Part shown: positions 1 through 6,382 of the stretch, piece after piece
How positions within the stretch are numbered: position 1 is the stretch's first letter
Layout: the number at the start of each line of letters is the position of its first letter
Assembly (NCBI GenBank): GCA_964352775.1
Contig: CAYGTK010000087.1
Span: 1-15,943, forward strand
Direction of reading: 5' to 3'
From: CAYGTK01 sp964352775
Lineage (GTDB): Bacteria > Bacteroidota > Bacteroidia > Chitinophagales > CAIOSU01
Length of the DNA stretch: 15,943 bases
The notes under the pieces: generated by a model
What the model saw: only the letters and a program-made list of their open reading frames with translations
The model's database searches: none
What the model was told of the DNA's origin: nothing
Program-made: the position numbers and the translations under genes

Positions 1-134
1 GTAATGTTCTTTCCAGCTACCCAAACTTCGATTTGCTCGGCAGTGTAATCATTAGTACAAGATTGACGAATGCTGCTTTCAAAAACACCTAGTATGGAAT
101 CTAAGTCACTTAGCTTGGCCGCTCTAATGATCAT
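1..134 (-). CDS. GNAT N-acetyltransferase, N-terminal 44 codons (cut by window edge)
   Basis: An ATG at 134 on the minus strand opens a frame that stays open to the window edge. The 44 visible residues begin MIIRAAKLSDLDSILGVFES and include YTAEQIEVWVAGK. An 'IRxAxxxDxxxI' opening followed by a tyrosine and a 'Y-T-A-E-Q-I-x-x-W' stretch is the usual N-terminal half (strand 1, helices 1 and 2) of GCN5-related N-acetyltransferases of the YafP-like type. The acetyl-CoA binding loop (R/QxxGxG/A) lies outside the window, so neither activity nor substrate can be judged. The gene starts 32 bp after the stop of another GNAT gene on the same strand and is probably the last or next-to-last gene of that operon. 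The call rests on a short N-terminal pattern, so it is good but not certain. Confidence 0.7.
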   Translation of the reverse strand, partial: MIIRAAKLSDLDSILGVFESSIRQSCTNDYTAEQIEVWVAGKNI

Positions 135-166
135 TTTCGGGCTTCATTTTGCAATTGTACTTAAAC

Positions 167-709
167 TCAATACCAGTAGCCCAACATGTCAAGAGTGCTG
201 TTGTCTATCCATACTTTATTGCCTATTGGTTTATACAGCAGTAGATTATCAAAAAAATTTTCCTTCATGCCAAAGTTATTGTGATTATCAATGGCTAGCC
301 ATTTTACGGTTTGTTTAGTCAAGGTATATCCATGGTGCATGTAGTATTCATGCTTTTCGCTCACTAAAAAAAGGAAGTCGATGTTATTGCTGTGCTTTAT
401 CGCAAGCTTTTCAGCCTCTTTCAACAACATAGTACCGTAGCCCTTACCTTGTAAATCAGGCTGTACGGTAAGGTCAATTATGCCTAGTACATTGATGGGG
501 TTGCCTGCTAATACCATTGCCCTGAAGTCAAATCCTAGTTGGGCTATTAGTTTGTCCTTTTCTTTTAAAAGTAGCCTGTAGTGTGGTTTTTGCTTGAAAT
601 AGATTCTGCCTCGGTAATCCTCTTCGCGAAAACAAGTTTGTACTAAGTCTATTATTTGCGACTTCATATCGTCCGCTAGCTTAAACTCATCTACTAATTC
701 AATGATCAT
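167..709 (-). CDS. GNAT family N-acetyltransferase
   Basis: This 180-residue protein has the size of a single-domain GCN5-related N-acetyltransferase, which moves an acetyl group from acetyl-CoA to an amine. The acetyl-CoA pyrophosphate-binding signature is clear at residues 83-92 (QPDLQGKGYG). It follows the expected beta-4 strand (VLGIIDLTV), and helix 3 comes after it (TMLLKEAEKLAIKH). The later FLFLVSEKHEYYMHHGY stretch matches the beta-5/helix-4 part, where '-YY--HGY' is typical. The substrate cannot be told. The arrangement is somewhat like the broad-specificity NodA-like members, but that is only an impression. Its ATG overlaps the TGA of the upstream Hint-domain gene by 4 bp (ATGA), which implies translational coupling. 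A second, truncated GNAT gene follows 32 bp downstream. Confidence 0.85.
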   Translation of the reverse strand: MIIELVDEFKLADDMKSQIIDLVQTCFREEDYRGRIYFKQKPHYRLLLKEKDKLIAQLGFDFRAMVLAGNPINVLGIIDLTVQPDLQGKGYGTMLLKEAEKLAIKHSNNIDFLFLVSEKHEYYMHHGYTLTKQTVKWLAIDNHNNFGMKENFFDNLLLYKPIGNKVWIDNSTLDMLGYWY

Positions 710-1944
710 TTATCAACGGATATGTTGGTGCGAATGGGTTCAGTGCCTACTACAACGCCATTAGCAAAAAACGCTTTGTTCATATTTAAGCTAACTATGG
801 TGTAAAACTTGATCTTGCTTTGCGGGGATAGACTTACAACTTGAATTTCATTTACAGTAGTCGATCCTTCTGTAGTTTTTAGTACTATGCCTGTCTTTAA
901 TTGTTCCACCCTTTCATATTCATACACCTCCATTGTTTTATCAGGGTCTGCTGAATACCATATGTCGTCTTCACCTAGCAAGGGGTGGTCAGCGGTACAA
1001 GTAATATTCTTCCCATTCTTTAATACTACATTAATAGCTTCGGAATGGTCGGCGTTGTCTACATCGACCACTTTAGCTATTTCAGAAAGTCCAGTGTTAG
1101 AGTTATATGATAATACCTCGTCATCACGCTTTATTTCTTGAATGTTCTTTTCACTTCCATCGGCCATACTGATCTTTGTTCCAGCTGCGAGGCAGTGGAC
1201 ATCTAATCCATCAAAGTAGATCTCTGAAATAACTACATCTTCATACTTATCACCTGGATAGACTTCTAGTATTTCAAATTTCATGGTCCAATCGGGAGCA
1301 TTTGATATGTCCTCGTAAGTTGATCCATGAAACCGACCTTGAGGTGTTATCTCAAACGATTGGTCTGCACGTTCATCCGTTAAATTAAGAATAGCGTAGG
1401 CTTTATTATTGATATAGAGCTTTAAAGTCTTAACTCGAGCATTATTCTCCCAAGCTGATCTGTTTTTTACATAACCATTGGCTATTATTATCTTATTTAT
1501 CCTAGGGCTGACATCTGAAAATCTAAAAGTTACATACTCGCCTATACCCAAACCTTCAGCACCTTCAACCCATGCATATTTGTAGTTAAGGTCGTTTATG
1601 CGGTCGGGGACATAGATACTGTCTTTTGAAAAGAGAAATGAACTTGCTTTAGTTGAACCAGAACTTCCACCACAATACCAACTGCACCCGATACCAAGTA
1701 CAGAGTAATAGTCTTCGGAAAGGTAATGATCACAGGGTTCACTAGCCTCTTTCTCTTCGTCGGTCATGTCTTCAAATGCAATTTCATAGAGACTGGCACA
1801 TTGTTGCCGAGTTTTTTGAAACTCCGCCTCATCTGCACTATTGAAGGTTAGAAGTGTTATTTTGGGATAGAGCTGCAATAAGTCTTGACCATGAATTGAT
1901 AGCCAAAGCGGTAAAAGGAGAAAGGATAGAATAAACTTCTTCAT
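706..1944 (-). CDS. Secreted protein with NADase-type glycan-binding domain and C-terminal Hint (intein-like) domain
   Basis: The 412 residues start with a Sec signal peptide (about 1-19, cleavage near HGQ-D). Residues about 75-246 resemble the discoidin-like NADase-type glycan-binding domain. They contain the hallmark run AWVEGAEGLGIGEYVTF (124-140), ANGYVKNRSAWENNARVK (155-172) and a closing ISEIYFDG (239-246). Immediately after this, Cys251 opens a Hint domain. CLAAGTKISMADG with IQEIKRDDEVLSY is block A, and TADH (317-320) is block B with its Thr and His. FFANGVVVG (392-400) is the final strand, where inteins would have the terminal His-Asn. About 12 residues follow, with no toxin or second extein. 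Hint domains self-cleave at the N-terminal Cys, so this one could release or lipidate the glycan-binding part, but that is inference. Its stop overlaps the next GNAT start by 4 bp. It lies 58 bp after the deiminase-family gene and may be cotranscribed with it. Confidence 0.85.
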   Translation of the reverse strand: MKKFILSFLLLPLWLSIHGQDLLQLYPKITLLTFNSADEAEFQKTRQQCASLYEIAFEDMTDEEKEASEPCDHYLSEDYYSVLGIGCSWYCGGSSGSTKASSFLFSKDSIYVPDRINDLNYKYAWVEGAEGLGIGEYVTFRFSDVSPRINKIIIANGYVKNRSAWENNARVKTLKLYINNKAYAILNLTDERADQSFEITPQGRFHGSTYEDISNAPDWTMKFEILEVYPGDKYEDVVISEIYFDGLDVHCLAAGTKISMADGSEKNIQEIKRDDEVLSYNSNTGLSEIAKVVDVDNADHSEAINVVLKNGKNITCTADHPLLGEDDIWYSADPDKTMEVYEYERVEQLKTGIVLKTTEGSTTVNEIQVVSLSPQSKIKFYTIVSLNMNKAFFANGVVVGTEPIRTNISVDK

Positions 1945-2002
1945 TCAGTTGGAGTGTATGTAGCTTGAAGTTAGGATAAAGTGACCTTTCTCAAAAGAAG
2001 AC

Positions 2003-3049
2003 CTAGTTCTTTCTTGCGGCAAGTATAACCTTTTCAGCATTTACTCCGATTAGTTGCCATGTTAAACAACGAACACTGCCACCCATTTCACAAACGCCAG
2101 AAGCATATACGGGTATGATATTTTTGGAGCTATTAGCCTTGAAAAGATCTAGGGTAGCTTGATCATGAGGCATATTGAATGTGGGCACGTAGATGTTGTT
2201 GTATGTTAGTGTCGCATTTAAGTTAACCCCACAGGCTGAACCGATGTTACCCCATTGTGATGAATTGTTATCATCAAACACTACTGGTACTTTTACTAGG
2301 GTAGTTGTGGGGAATGCTTTTTGTAATTCTTGCATTACCAAGTTGGCGAATATAGTATCGTTCTTATAGTCATTTACCAATAATACATTCTCATCTACCC
2401 AACTCACCATTCCGTCGGCATGGGCTAGTACTTCTTCATCGGGTTCAATAATGGCCACCTTTGTTGCATTTAACAGACCTTTTAATGCGGTAACCCCCTC
2501 GTTGTAGGTCAAGTTATTGTCTTGTAAAAAACGAGTAGTGGTTATTACTTTACCCTTATAGTTATCTACAATATTACCGCCATCTATTAAGATGTTACTT
2601 TCATTAAGATCAAGACCAACAGCATTTGCAAAAACATTGAAACTCTTTTTCACTTCAATGCTTTCTTGTTCGGTCATTGATGCCCAAGTATATTTAAAAC
2701 TAACAGGGTTTTCGGGCGAAACAGTAGTGAAATCGCGTGCCCATATGTCGTATATATCAGCAGTCAACAATACATCATCAGGTACTTTTCCATCGTAGTA
2801 TCTTTTGGTATCGGCATCTACTAGTATAACTACGTTATCATTACCAATTATTTTATTGGCGTAGTCGATCTGGAAATCAACGATATCATTAAAAGTACTT
2901 CTGTAATAAGGCTCATAAACAGATGGTGCGGCTAGTACCAATAGCATTCTATCATTGCTGATACTATTCACTGGGTCGGTTTCCACCTCCTCTTTTGTGC
3001 AAGATACCAGTAAGGTCATTGTAACAAATAGCACAGATAGAAGTCTCAT
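2003..3049 (-). CDS. Agmatine deiminase / PAD_porph-family lipoprotein
   Basis: The 348 residues begin with a lipoprotein signal peptide whose lipobox is LVSC (Cys17), so the enzyme should be anchored in an envelope membrane. The rest matches the guanidine-modifying enzymes of the Porphyromonas-type peptidyl-arginine deiminase/agmatine deiminase family. Visible signatures are IWARDF (102-107), IDGGNI (155-160), HADG (210-213) with the His and Asp of the catalytic triad, and GGSVRCLT (323-330) with nucleophile Cys328. These enzymes hydrolyse a guanidino group to a ureido group and ammonia. Agmatine is the usual cytoplasmic substrate. A lipid-anchored, exported form could instead act on free or peptidyl arginine, and sequence alone cannot decide. 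The length suits the family. It is the first gene of the minus-strand run after the tRNA terminator. Confidence 0.85.
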   Translation of the reverse strand: MRLLSVLFVTMTLLVSCTKEEVETDPVNSISNDRMLLVLAAPSVYEPYYRSTFNDIVDFQIDYANKIIGNDNVVILVDADTKRYYDGKVPDDVLLTADIYDIWARDFTTVSPENPVSFKYTWASMTEQESIEVKKSFNVFANAVGLDLNESNILIDGGNIVDNYKGKVITTTRFLQDNNLTYNEGVTALKGLLNATKVAIIEPDEEVLAHADGMVSWVDENVLLVNDYKNDTIFANLVMQELQKAFPTTTLVKVPVVFDDNNSSQWGNIGSACGVNLNATLTYNNIYVPTFNMPHDQATLDLFKANSSKNIIPVYASGVCEMGGSVRCLTWQLIGVNAEKVILAARKN

Positions 3050-3115
3050 AAAATGGGAATGGGTGAAGTAAGAAAACGGTCTGTGTAGTTAATTTGGTAT
3101 TATCTGTATCTAATA

Positions 3116-3149
3116 CAAAAAAAGCCCCCTTCAAAAAGAAGAGGGCTTT
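3116..3149 (-). terminator. Rho-independent terminator after tRNA-Arg
   Basis: Read on the minus strand, a stem of about 12 bp (AAAGCCCTCTTC paired with GAAGGGGGCTTT, including two G-U pairs) closes a TTTTT loop and runs into a T tract. It lies 12 bp after the tRNA 3' end and before the deiminase-family gene, so it should end the tRNA transcript. There is no matching T tract on the plus side. Confidence 0.85.
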
Positions 3150-3161
3150 GCCGTTTATGTG

Positions 3162-3235
3162 TGAACCTGCAGGGGTTCGAACCCCGAGTCTCCGCATCCG
3201 TAGTGCGGTGCTTTATCCAGTTAAGCTACAGGTCC
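3162..3235 (-). tRNA. tRNA-Arg(ACG)
   Basis: The minus strand folds into a standard 74-nt cloverleaf. The acceptor stem GGACCTG/CAGGTTC has one G-U pair and is followed by discriminator A. The D stem is GCTT/AAGC. The anticodon stem CCGCA/TGCGG carries loop CTACGGA, giving anticodon ACG, which reads CGU and, after A34-to-inosine editing, CGC and CGA arginine codons. A T stem CGGGG/CCCTG encloses TTCGAAC. CCA is not encoded and must be added enzymatically. A terminator follows within 15 bp, and a -7 box lies just upstream. Confidence 0.97.
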
Positions 3236-3254
3236 GTTCGCTTTTAACGGATTG

Positions 3255-3262
3255 CAAAGATA
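3255..3262 (-). promoter_or_regulatory. Candidate -7 box of the tRNA-Arg promoter
   Basis: The minus strand reads TATCTTTG, a full match to the Bacteroidota -7 consensus TAnnTTTG, about 20 bp upstream of the mature tRNA 5' end. A weak TTTC about 20 bp further upstream is the only -33 candidate. The position is right for a short tRNA leader. Confidence 0.4.
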
Positions 3263-3312
3263 ATGGTATTCTAATAATTATGAAACCTTTTTAGCTAGAT
3301 CTTTTTCTGTGG

Positions 3313-3807
3313 CTATCGAATAAACCCACGACGCATACCTACTAGTAGAAATAGAAATAATACTCCCCCAATACCGAATATCATGGCCTGCATATTATGG
3401 TCTGAACGCAATACGGAAGCGGGTAATAGCATACCAGCGCTACCTTCAATTTGATAGATGATAGGTTTATCTCCTAACTGAAAACCATAATACTGCCAAC
3501 TTTTTGCCCAAGTGCTTTGCTTGGCAAGGGTTAGTACTTGTCTGCAATCGGGTGCACAAAGGTCTTCGTGTATTGATAGTATATCGTTGTTTTTCAGAGT
3601 CAACAGAACATGTTGCCTAGCCTCGGGTAATATATCTCCGCTTTTAGAGTATTCTAGTTTTACGTTTTTTATGGGTTGAACGATCACCTCCATATGGCTT
3701 AATGGTCGGGTAGCTATCCATAAATGATAACCAGCCACAAAACCTATTATCAATAGCGCTATGGAAAGAAAGAGACTCCGAAACCGATACATTCGTGGTG
3801 ATGGCAT
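3313..3807 (-). CDS. Two-TM membrane protein of unknown function
   Basis: I do not recognise the family. The 164-residue protein has a basic N-terminus, a transmembrane segment at about 11-30, a middle region of about 110 residues and a second transmembrane segment at about 141-157 followed by a basic tail (GMRRGFIR). Both ends should therefore be cytoplasmic, with the middle region in the periplasm. That region has a closely spaced cysteine pair in EDLCAPDC (Cys84 and Cys88), which could form a disulfide or bind metal. A second in-frame Met at residue 6 is an alternative start. The gene stands alone, divergent from another small membrane protein, and its end lies about 75 bp upstream of the tRNA 5' end on the same strand. 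Confidence 0.65.
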   Translation of the reverse strand: MPSPRMYRFRSLFLSIALLIIGFVAGYHLWIATRPLSHMEVIVQPIKNVKLEYSKSGDILPEARQHVLLTLKNNDILSIHEDLCAPDCRQVLTLAKQSTWAKSWQYYGFQLGDKPIIYQIEGSAGMLLPASVLRSDHNMQAMIFGIGGVLFLFLLVGMRRGFIR

Positions 3808-3833
3808 TGTTACCTATCGACTTTATAGTGCAT

Positions 3834-3841
3834 CAAATATA
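3834..3841 (-). promoter_or_regulatory. Candidate -7 box for the two-TM protein gene
   Basis: On the minus strand this reads TATATTTG, a full TAnnTTTG match, 26 bp before the ATG at 3807 and inside the 100-bp gap between divergent genes. No -33 TTG is seen at the usual distance, so support comes from the -7 element and its position only. Confidence 0.35.
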
Positions 3842-3907
3842 AGCGCATTGTATGATCTTGAATACGGGTAACATCAAACCATTTATCATTCCTCTGGTTT
3901 ATTTAAC

Positions 3908-4210
3908 GTGGATAGTTTTAAACCAAAAGATACCAAGAGCGCTGCCTACAAAGCGGAAGAGCAGAATAAGCTCAAGAAATTTGCAGTAGTTGTTTTGGTG
4001 CTATTCGTCGTAGGTTGGTTATTGCCCGCTTATATTCCTTTAGGCGATTCAGAAGATGCTTTCCGATTACCTACTGGAATTCCAATAACGGAGGATGTTG
4101 TTTTCCCTTTATTTTGGTTACCAGCGCTTCTGTTTATTCCCTACTCCCTTTTAACGGGCTTTGAGAAGCTACTAGATATAATAGAAGCCAAGATAAAAAA
4201 GGACAAGTAG
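3908..4210 (+). CDS. Small two-TM membrane protein of unknown function, GTG start
   Basis: I do not recognise this 100-residue protein. It has a charged, lysine-rich N-terminus (residues 1-24), a strongly hydrophobic segment at about 25-42, a short polar loop with LGDSEDAFRLPTG, a second hydrophobic segment at about 64-82 and a basic C-terminal tail (IIEAKIKKDK). Both termini are probably cytoplasmic. GTG at 3908 is the only reasonable start, because the protein contains no internal methionine and the frame has no ATG upstream before stops. It precedes rarA by 54 bp on the same strand, with no terminator between, so the two may be cotranscribed. That does not give it a function. Confidence 0.65.
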   Translation: MDSFKPKDTKSAAYKAEEQNKLKKFAVVVLVLFVVGWLLPAYIPLGDSEDAFRLPTGIPITEDVVFPLFWLPALLFIPYSLLTGFEKLLDIIEAKIKKDK

Positions 4211-4264
4211 CCCTTTATCCAACTACTGCATTGGCATTGCACATTATCCAGCTATATTAGCGGA

Positions 4265-5530
4265 ATGGATAGAAGTACCCCACTAGCTGAGCGAATGCGC
4301 CCTCAAACATTGGATGATGTAGCTGGGCAGCAACACCTAGTGGGCGAAGGGCAAATACTGCGCACTATAGTGCAAAGTGGTAATCTACCTTCAGTTATCT
4401 TTTGGGGGCCACCAGGAGTGGGGAAAACCACTCTTGCCAATATTATTGCAAAGCAATTAGAGAAGCCATTCTTCCAGCTATCGGCTATTAGTTCTGGGGT
4501 TAAAGATATTCGTGAGGTAATAGCCACCAGTCAGCGCGCGGGTAATGCCATCCTGTTTATTGACGAGATACATCGATTCAATAAAGCCCAGCAAGATAGT
4601 TTGTTAGGAGCTGTAGAAAAGGGGCACATTACCCTGATTGGTGCAACTACCGAAAACCCTTCTTTTGAAGTGAATTCGGCATTGCTATCTCGCTGCCAAG
4701 TATATGTGTTGCAAGAATTGGATAAGGAAGACTTATTGCAATTGCTAAAAAAAGCTTTAAGCTCAGATGGCTATCTGAAAGAACGCAAAGTAGATTTAAA
4801 AGAAACAGATGCGCTTCTGCGTCTTAGTGGTGGCGATGCTAGAAAGCTACTAACCCTGCTGGAGATAGTAGTGAATACAACTACTAAAGATCTTGTTGAA
4901 ATTACCGATAAGCTGGTAGAGCAGATAATCCAGAAGAAGGCGGCGCTGTATGATAAAAGCGGGGAGCAGCATTACGATCTTATTTCAGCTTTTATAAAAT
5001 CCATTCGCGGTAGCGACCCTAATGCGGCCTTATATTATATGGCCCGTATGACGGAAGGAGGAGAGGACCCCAAATTTATTGCCCGCCGATTATTGATATT
5101 GGCCAGCGAAGATATTGGTAACGCCAACCCAAATGCTTTGCTTTTGGCAACAAGTTGTTTTCAAGCGGTTACCATGTTAGGTTACCCCGAATGTCAATTG
5201 ACTTTGGCGCAAACGGTTATCTACTTGGCTACCTCACCAAAAAGTAACTCCGCCTATCAAGGCTTAAAGAGTGCTCAAAAATTGGTTCGTAACACGGGCG
5301 ATCTTTCTGTTCCGCTGCATATCCGCAATGCACCCACCAAGTTGATGAAAGACCTCAACTATGGAAAGGACTATGCTTATGCCCATTCCTACGAAGGCAA
5401 CTTTACTGAACTGGAATTTCTTCCCGATAGAATAAAAGGCACTAAACTCTATCAACCTGCAAATAACCCACGTGAGCAAGCTACTGCAAAGCAGCTTCGC
5501 GAATGGTGGAAAGGGAAGTATGGGTATTAG
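4265..5530 (+). CDS. rarA: Replication-associated recombination protein RarA (MgsA), AAA+ ATPase
   Basis: RarA is a clamp-loader-like AAA+ ATPase of the MgsA/WRNIP1 family that acts at stalled replication forks and interacts with SSB. The 421 residues match the usual length. The N-terminus (PLAERMRPQTLDDVAGQQHL) is the family opening. Walker A is GPPGVGKT (48-55), Walker B LFIDE (97-101) with the following IHRFNKAQQD, sensor 1 GATTENPS (126-133) and the arginine-finger SRC at 142-144. The lid and the C-terminal tetramerisation part include IRGSDPNAALYYMARM and the end motif REQATAKQLREWWKGKYGY, both typical of RarA. The gene is intact. The repeat-rich patch with a deacetylase gene fragment begins directly after its stop. 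Confidence 0.97.
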   Translation: MDRSTPLAERMRPQTLDDVAGQQHLVGEGQILRTIVQSGNLPSVIFWGPPGVGKTTLANIIAKQLEKPFFQLSAISSGVKDIREVIATSQRAGNAILFIDEIHRFNKAQQDSLLGAVEKGHITLIGATTENPSFEVNSALLSRCQVYVLQELDKEDLLQLLKKALSSDGYLKERKVDLKETDALLRLSGGDARKLLTLLEIVVNTTTKDLVEITDKLVEQIIQKKAALYDKSGEQHYDLISAFIKSIRGSDPNAALYYMARMTEGGEDPKFIARRLLILASEDIGNANPNALLLATSCFQAVTMLGYPECQLTLAQTVIYLATSPKSNSAYQGLKSAQKLVRNTGDLSVPLHIRNAPTKLMKDLNYGKDYAYAHSYEGNFTELEFLPDRIKGTKLYQPANNPREQATAKQLREWWKGKYGY

Positions 5531-5535
5531 CGTTT

Positions 5536-5559
5536 AGAAGTCAGAAGTCAGAAGTCAGA
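5536..5559 (+). repeat. Short tandem repeat, AGAAGTC x3 plus partial copy
   Basis: Three perfect tandem copies of AGAAGTC followed by AGA lie between the rarA stop and the stop of the deacetylase fragment. Such short AGAAGTC runs look like simple replication-slippage repeats. No function is suggested. Confidence 0.8.
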
Positions 5560-5562
5560 ATT

Positions 5563-5661
5563 TCAATACCAAATTTCTTGAGCAAGGCGATAGGTATTGG
5601 CATAAGCCTCTATGATGTCAGGGATGCGGAGCGAGTAGCCACCGCCAATGCTGATGCAAAC
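5563..5661 (-). pseudogene. 3' remnant of a second HDAC-family gene (last 32 codons)
   Basis: Read on the minus strand, 32 codons and a TGA encode a close match to residues 269-300 of the deacetylase at 6462-7364. Twenty-seven of 32 residues and 79 of 99 bases are identical. It includes the GGGY motif, whose tyrosine is catalytic in this family, and ends QEIWY against QEIWF. Eleven of the 16 changed codons are synonymous, so the two sequences diverged while both were functional. This is therefore a relic of an allele or paralogue, not a recent copying error. The match starts at the stop codon and ends exactly where the GTTAAC array begins. No start or the preceding 270 or so codons remain, so it is a broken gene. 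Confidence 0.85.
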
Positions 5662-5671
5662 TGTTAACCAG

Positions 5672-5706
5672 TGGTAACTGTGGTAACTAGGTTACCACAG
5701 TTACCA
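5672..5706. repeat. Perfect 16-bp inverted repeat with TAG spacer (array A)
   Basis: Left arm TGGTAACTGTGGTAAC and right arm GTTACCACAGTTACCA are perfect reverse complements separated by TAG. Here the hexamers are GGTAAC on the left and GTTACC on the right, so pairing is kept although the hexamer differs from the GTTAAC used elsewhere. Confidence 0.95.
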
Positions 5707-5744
5707 AGGTTACCATAAAGCGGGTGTTAACTAGTGTTAACCCC

Positions 5745-5788
5745 TGTTAAGGGTGTTAACCTACTTAACAGGGTTAACACCCTTAACA
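5745..5788. repeat. Perfect 17-bp inverted repeat with 10-nt spacer (array A)
   Basis: Arms 5745-5761 (TGTTAAGGGTGTTAACC) and 5772-5788 (GGTTAACACCCTTAACA) are exact reverse complements around a 10-nt spacer that itself holds CTTAAC. Positions 5745-5771 recur in inverted orientation at 6400-6426. Confidence 0.95.
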
Positions 5789-5819
5789 CTTTGTTACTTC
5801 AGCTTACCTGTTGGTTTAT

Positions 5820-6195
5820 TCAATCAATTGCTGCTTCAATCATGTATAATTCGAAGTGGTTATGGGCAACGCTAAAATTTCCTTTCAGCCCAGATGTTAC
5901 ATCTATCCAACCTTGGGTTAGTTCTATTGAGTATGAATTAAGTAGTTGTTCCTTAATGAAATATATATCTACATCAGTACGATGTTCAAAAAAGTACATG
6001 CGCCGAGCCTTTTCTAGTGAGGGGTGAACGAATCTCTATATCTAAAGCTAAATCCTTTCCCAGCAAATCAAGGTTATAAATTACCTTATCAAAATATTGA
6101 GCGATGCCGTATATACTATCTCTACTCTTATCATCAACAAGCAAACGGTATTCATCGGTAATTGGGGGCTGTAAAACCAGATATTTATGTTTCAT
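5820..6195 (-). pseudogene. Small ORF of unknown family carrying a frameshift
   Basis: On the minus strand an ATG at 6195 (or 6213, six codons earlier) opens a frame that ends at 5986 (MKHKYLVLQPPITDEYRL... to ...HVLF). A second frame continues from about 6035 to a TGA at 5820 and reads like protein (FEHRTDVDIYFIKEQLL..., ending LYMIEAAID). Joined by a single +1 shift they give about 124 residues with no further stop. The overlap of the two open frames is 5986-6035. An A6 run on the plus strand at 5988-5993 is the likeliest indel site, because removing one base there restores the frame. The alternatives are two short overlapping genes, the second starting at 5999, or a programmed shift. No family is recognised. 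The ORF is enclosed by GTTAAC arrays and has no transposase motif. Confidence 0.55.
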
Positions 6196-6243
6196 GGCTC
6201 TTTCTCTACACATCTAATAAAGCCCAAACAACTTATTAATGAA

Positions 6244-6286
6244 AAGGTGTTAACCCCGTTAACTAGGTTAACAGGGTTAACACCTT
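6244..6286. repeat. GTTAAC array B: 20-bp inverted repeat with TAG spacer
   Basis: Four exact GTTAAC hexamers start at 6249, 6258, 6267 and 6276, precisely 9 bp apart. They form a 20-bp inverted repeat (6244-6263 and 6267-6286) with one mismatch and a central TAG, the same spacer as in array A. On the minus strand the hairpin is followed by a run of T, so it could also act as a terminator. It lies just upstream of the small frameshifted ORF. Confidence 0.9.
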
Positions 6287-6345
6287 AGCATCCGCCACAA
6301 CATCTATATGCTTCACCTACCTTAGGGTAGCGTTATAAGTACGGT

Positions 6346-6360
6346 AGAACATTATGTTCT
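6346..6360. repeat. Short palindrome between arrays B and C
   Basis: AGAACAT and ATGTTCT are perfect 7-bp inverted arms around a single T. Nearby, at about 6318-6331, CTACC-TTAG-GGTAG is another small inverted repeat. Apart from these I see no gene or recognised signal between 6287 and 6377. They could be operator sites of the small ORF or chance. Confidence 0.5.
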
Positions 6361-6382
6361 TCTAGAAGCAACTATAAAAAGT

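Larger units (their letters stand above)
5663..5798. repeat. GTTAAC-type palindromic hexamer array A
   Basis: Fourteen hexamers of the GTTAAC type (variants GGTAAC, GTTACC, GTTAAG, CTTAAC, and GTTACT at the end) start at 5663, 5673, 5682, 5691, 5700, 5709, 5726, 5736, 5746, 5755, 5764, 5773, 5782 and 5793. Spacing is 9 or 10 bp except for one 17-bp and one 11-bp step. The array holds two perfect hairpin-forming inverted repeats, annotated separately. Its outer part (5734-5791) is an inverted, imperfect copy of array C, with an exact 27-bp core at 5745-5771 against 6400-6426. I do not recognise the repeat family. Confidence 0.9.

Noticed and set aside
1195..1250. True inserted intein in the Hint-domain protein
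   Set aside because: No C-terminal extein follows and the terminal His-Asn plus nucleophile is missing, so a stand-alone Hint domain is a better description.
2964..3197. Minus-strand open frame running across the tRNA and terminator
   Set aside because: It overlaps the tRNA-Arg gene, its terminator and the start of the deiminase-family gene, and has no recognisable protein features.
5734..6027. Plus-strand open frame of 97 codons over the repeat array
   Set aside because: It begins inside the GTTAAC array and overlaps the minus-strand ORF, whose composition reads more like protein. It is a shadow frame.
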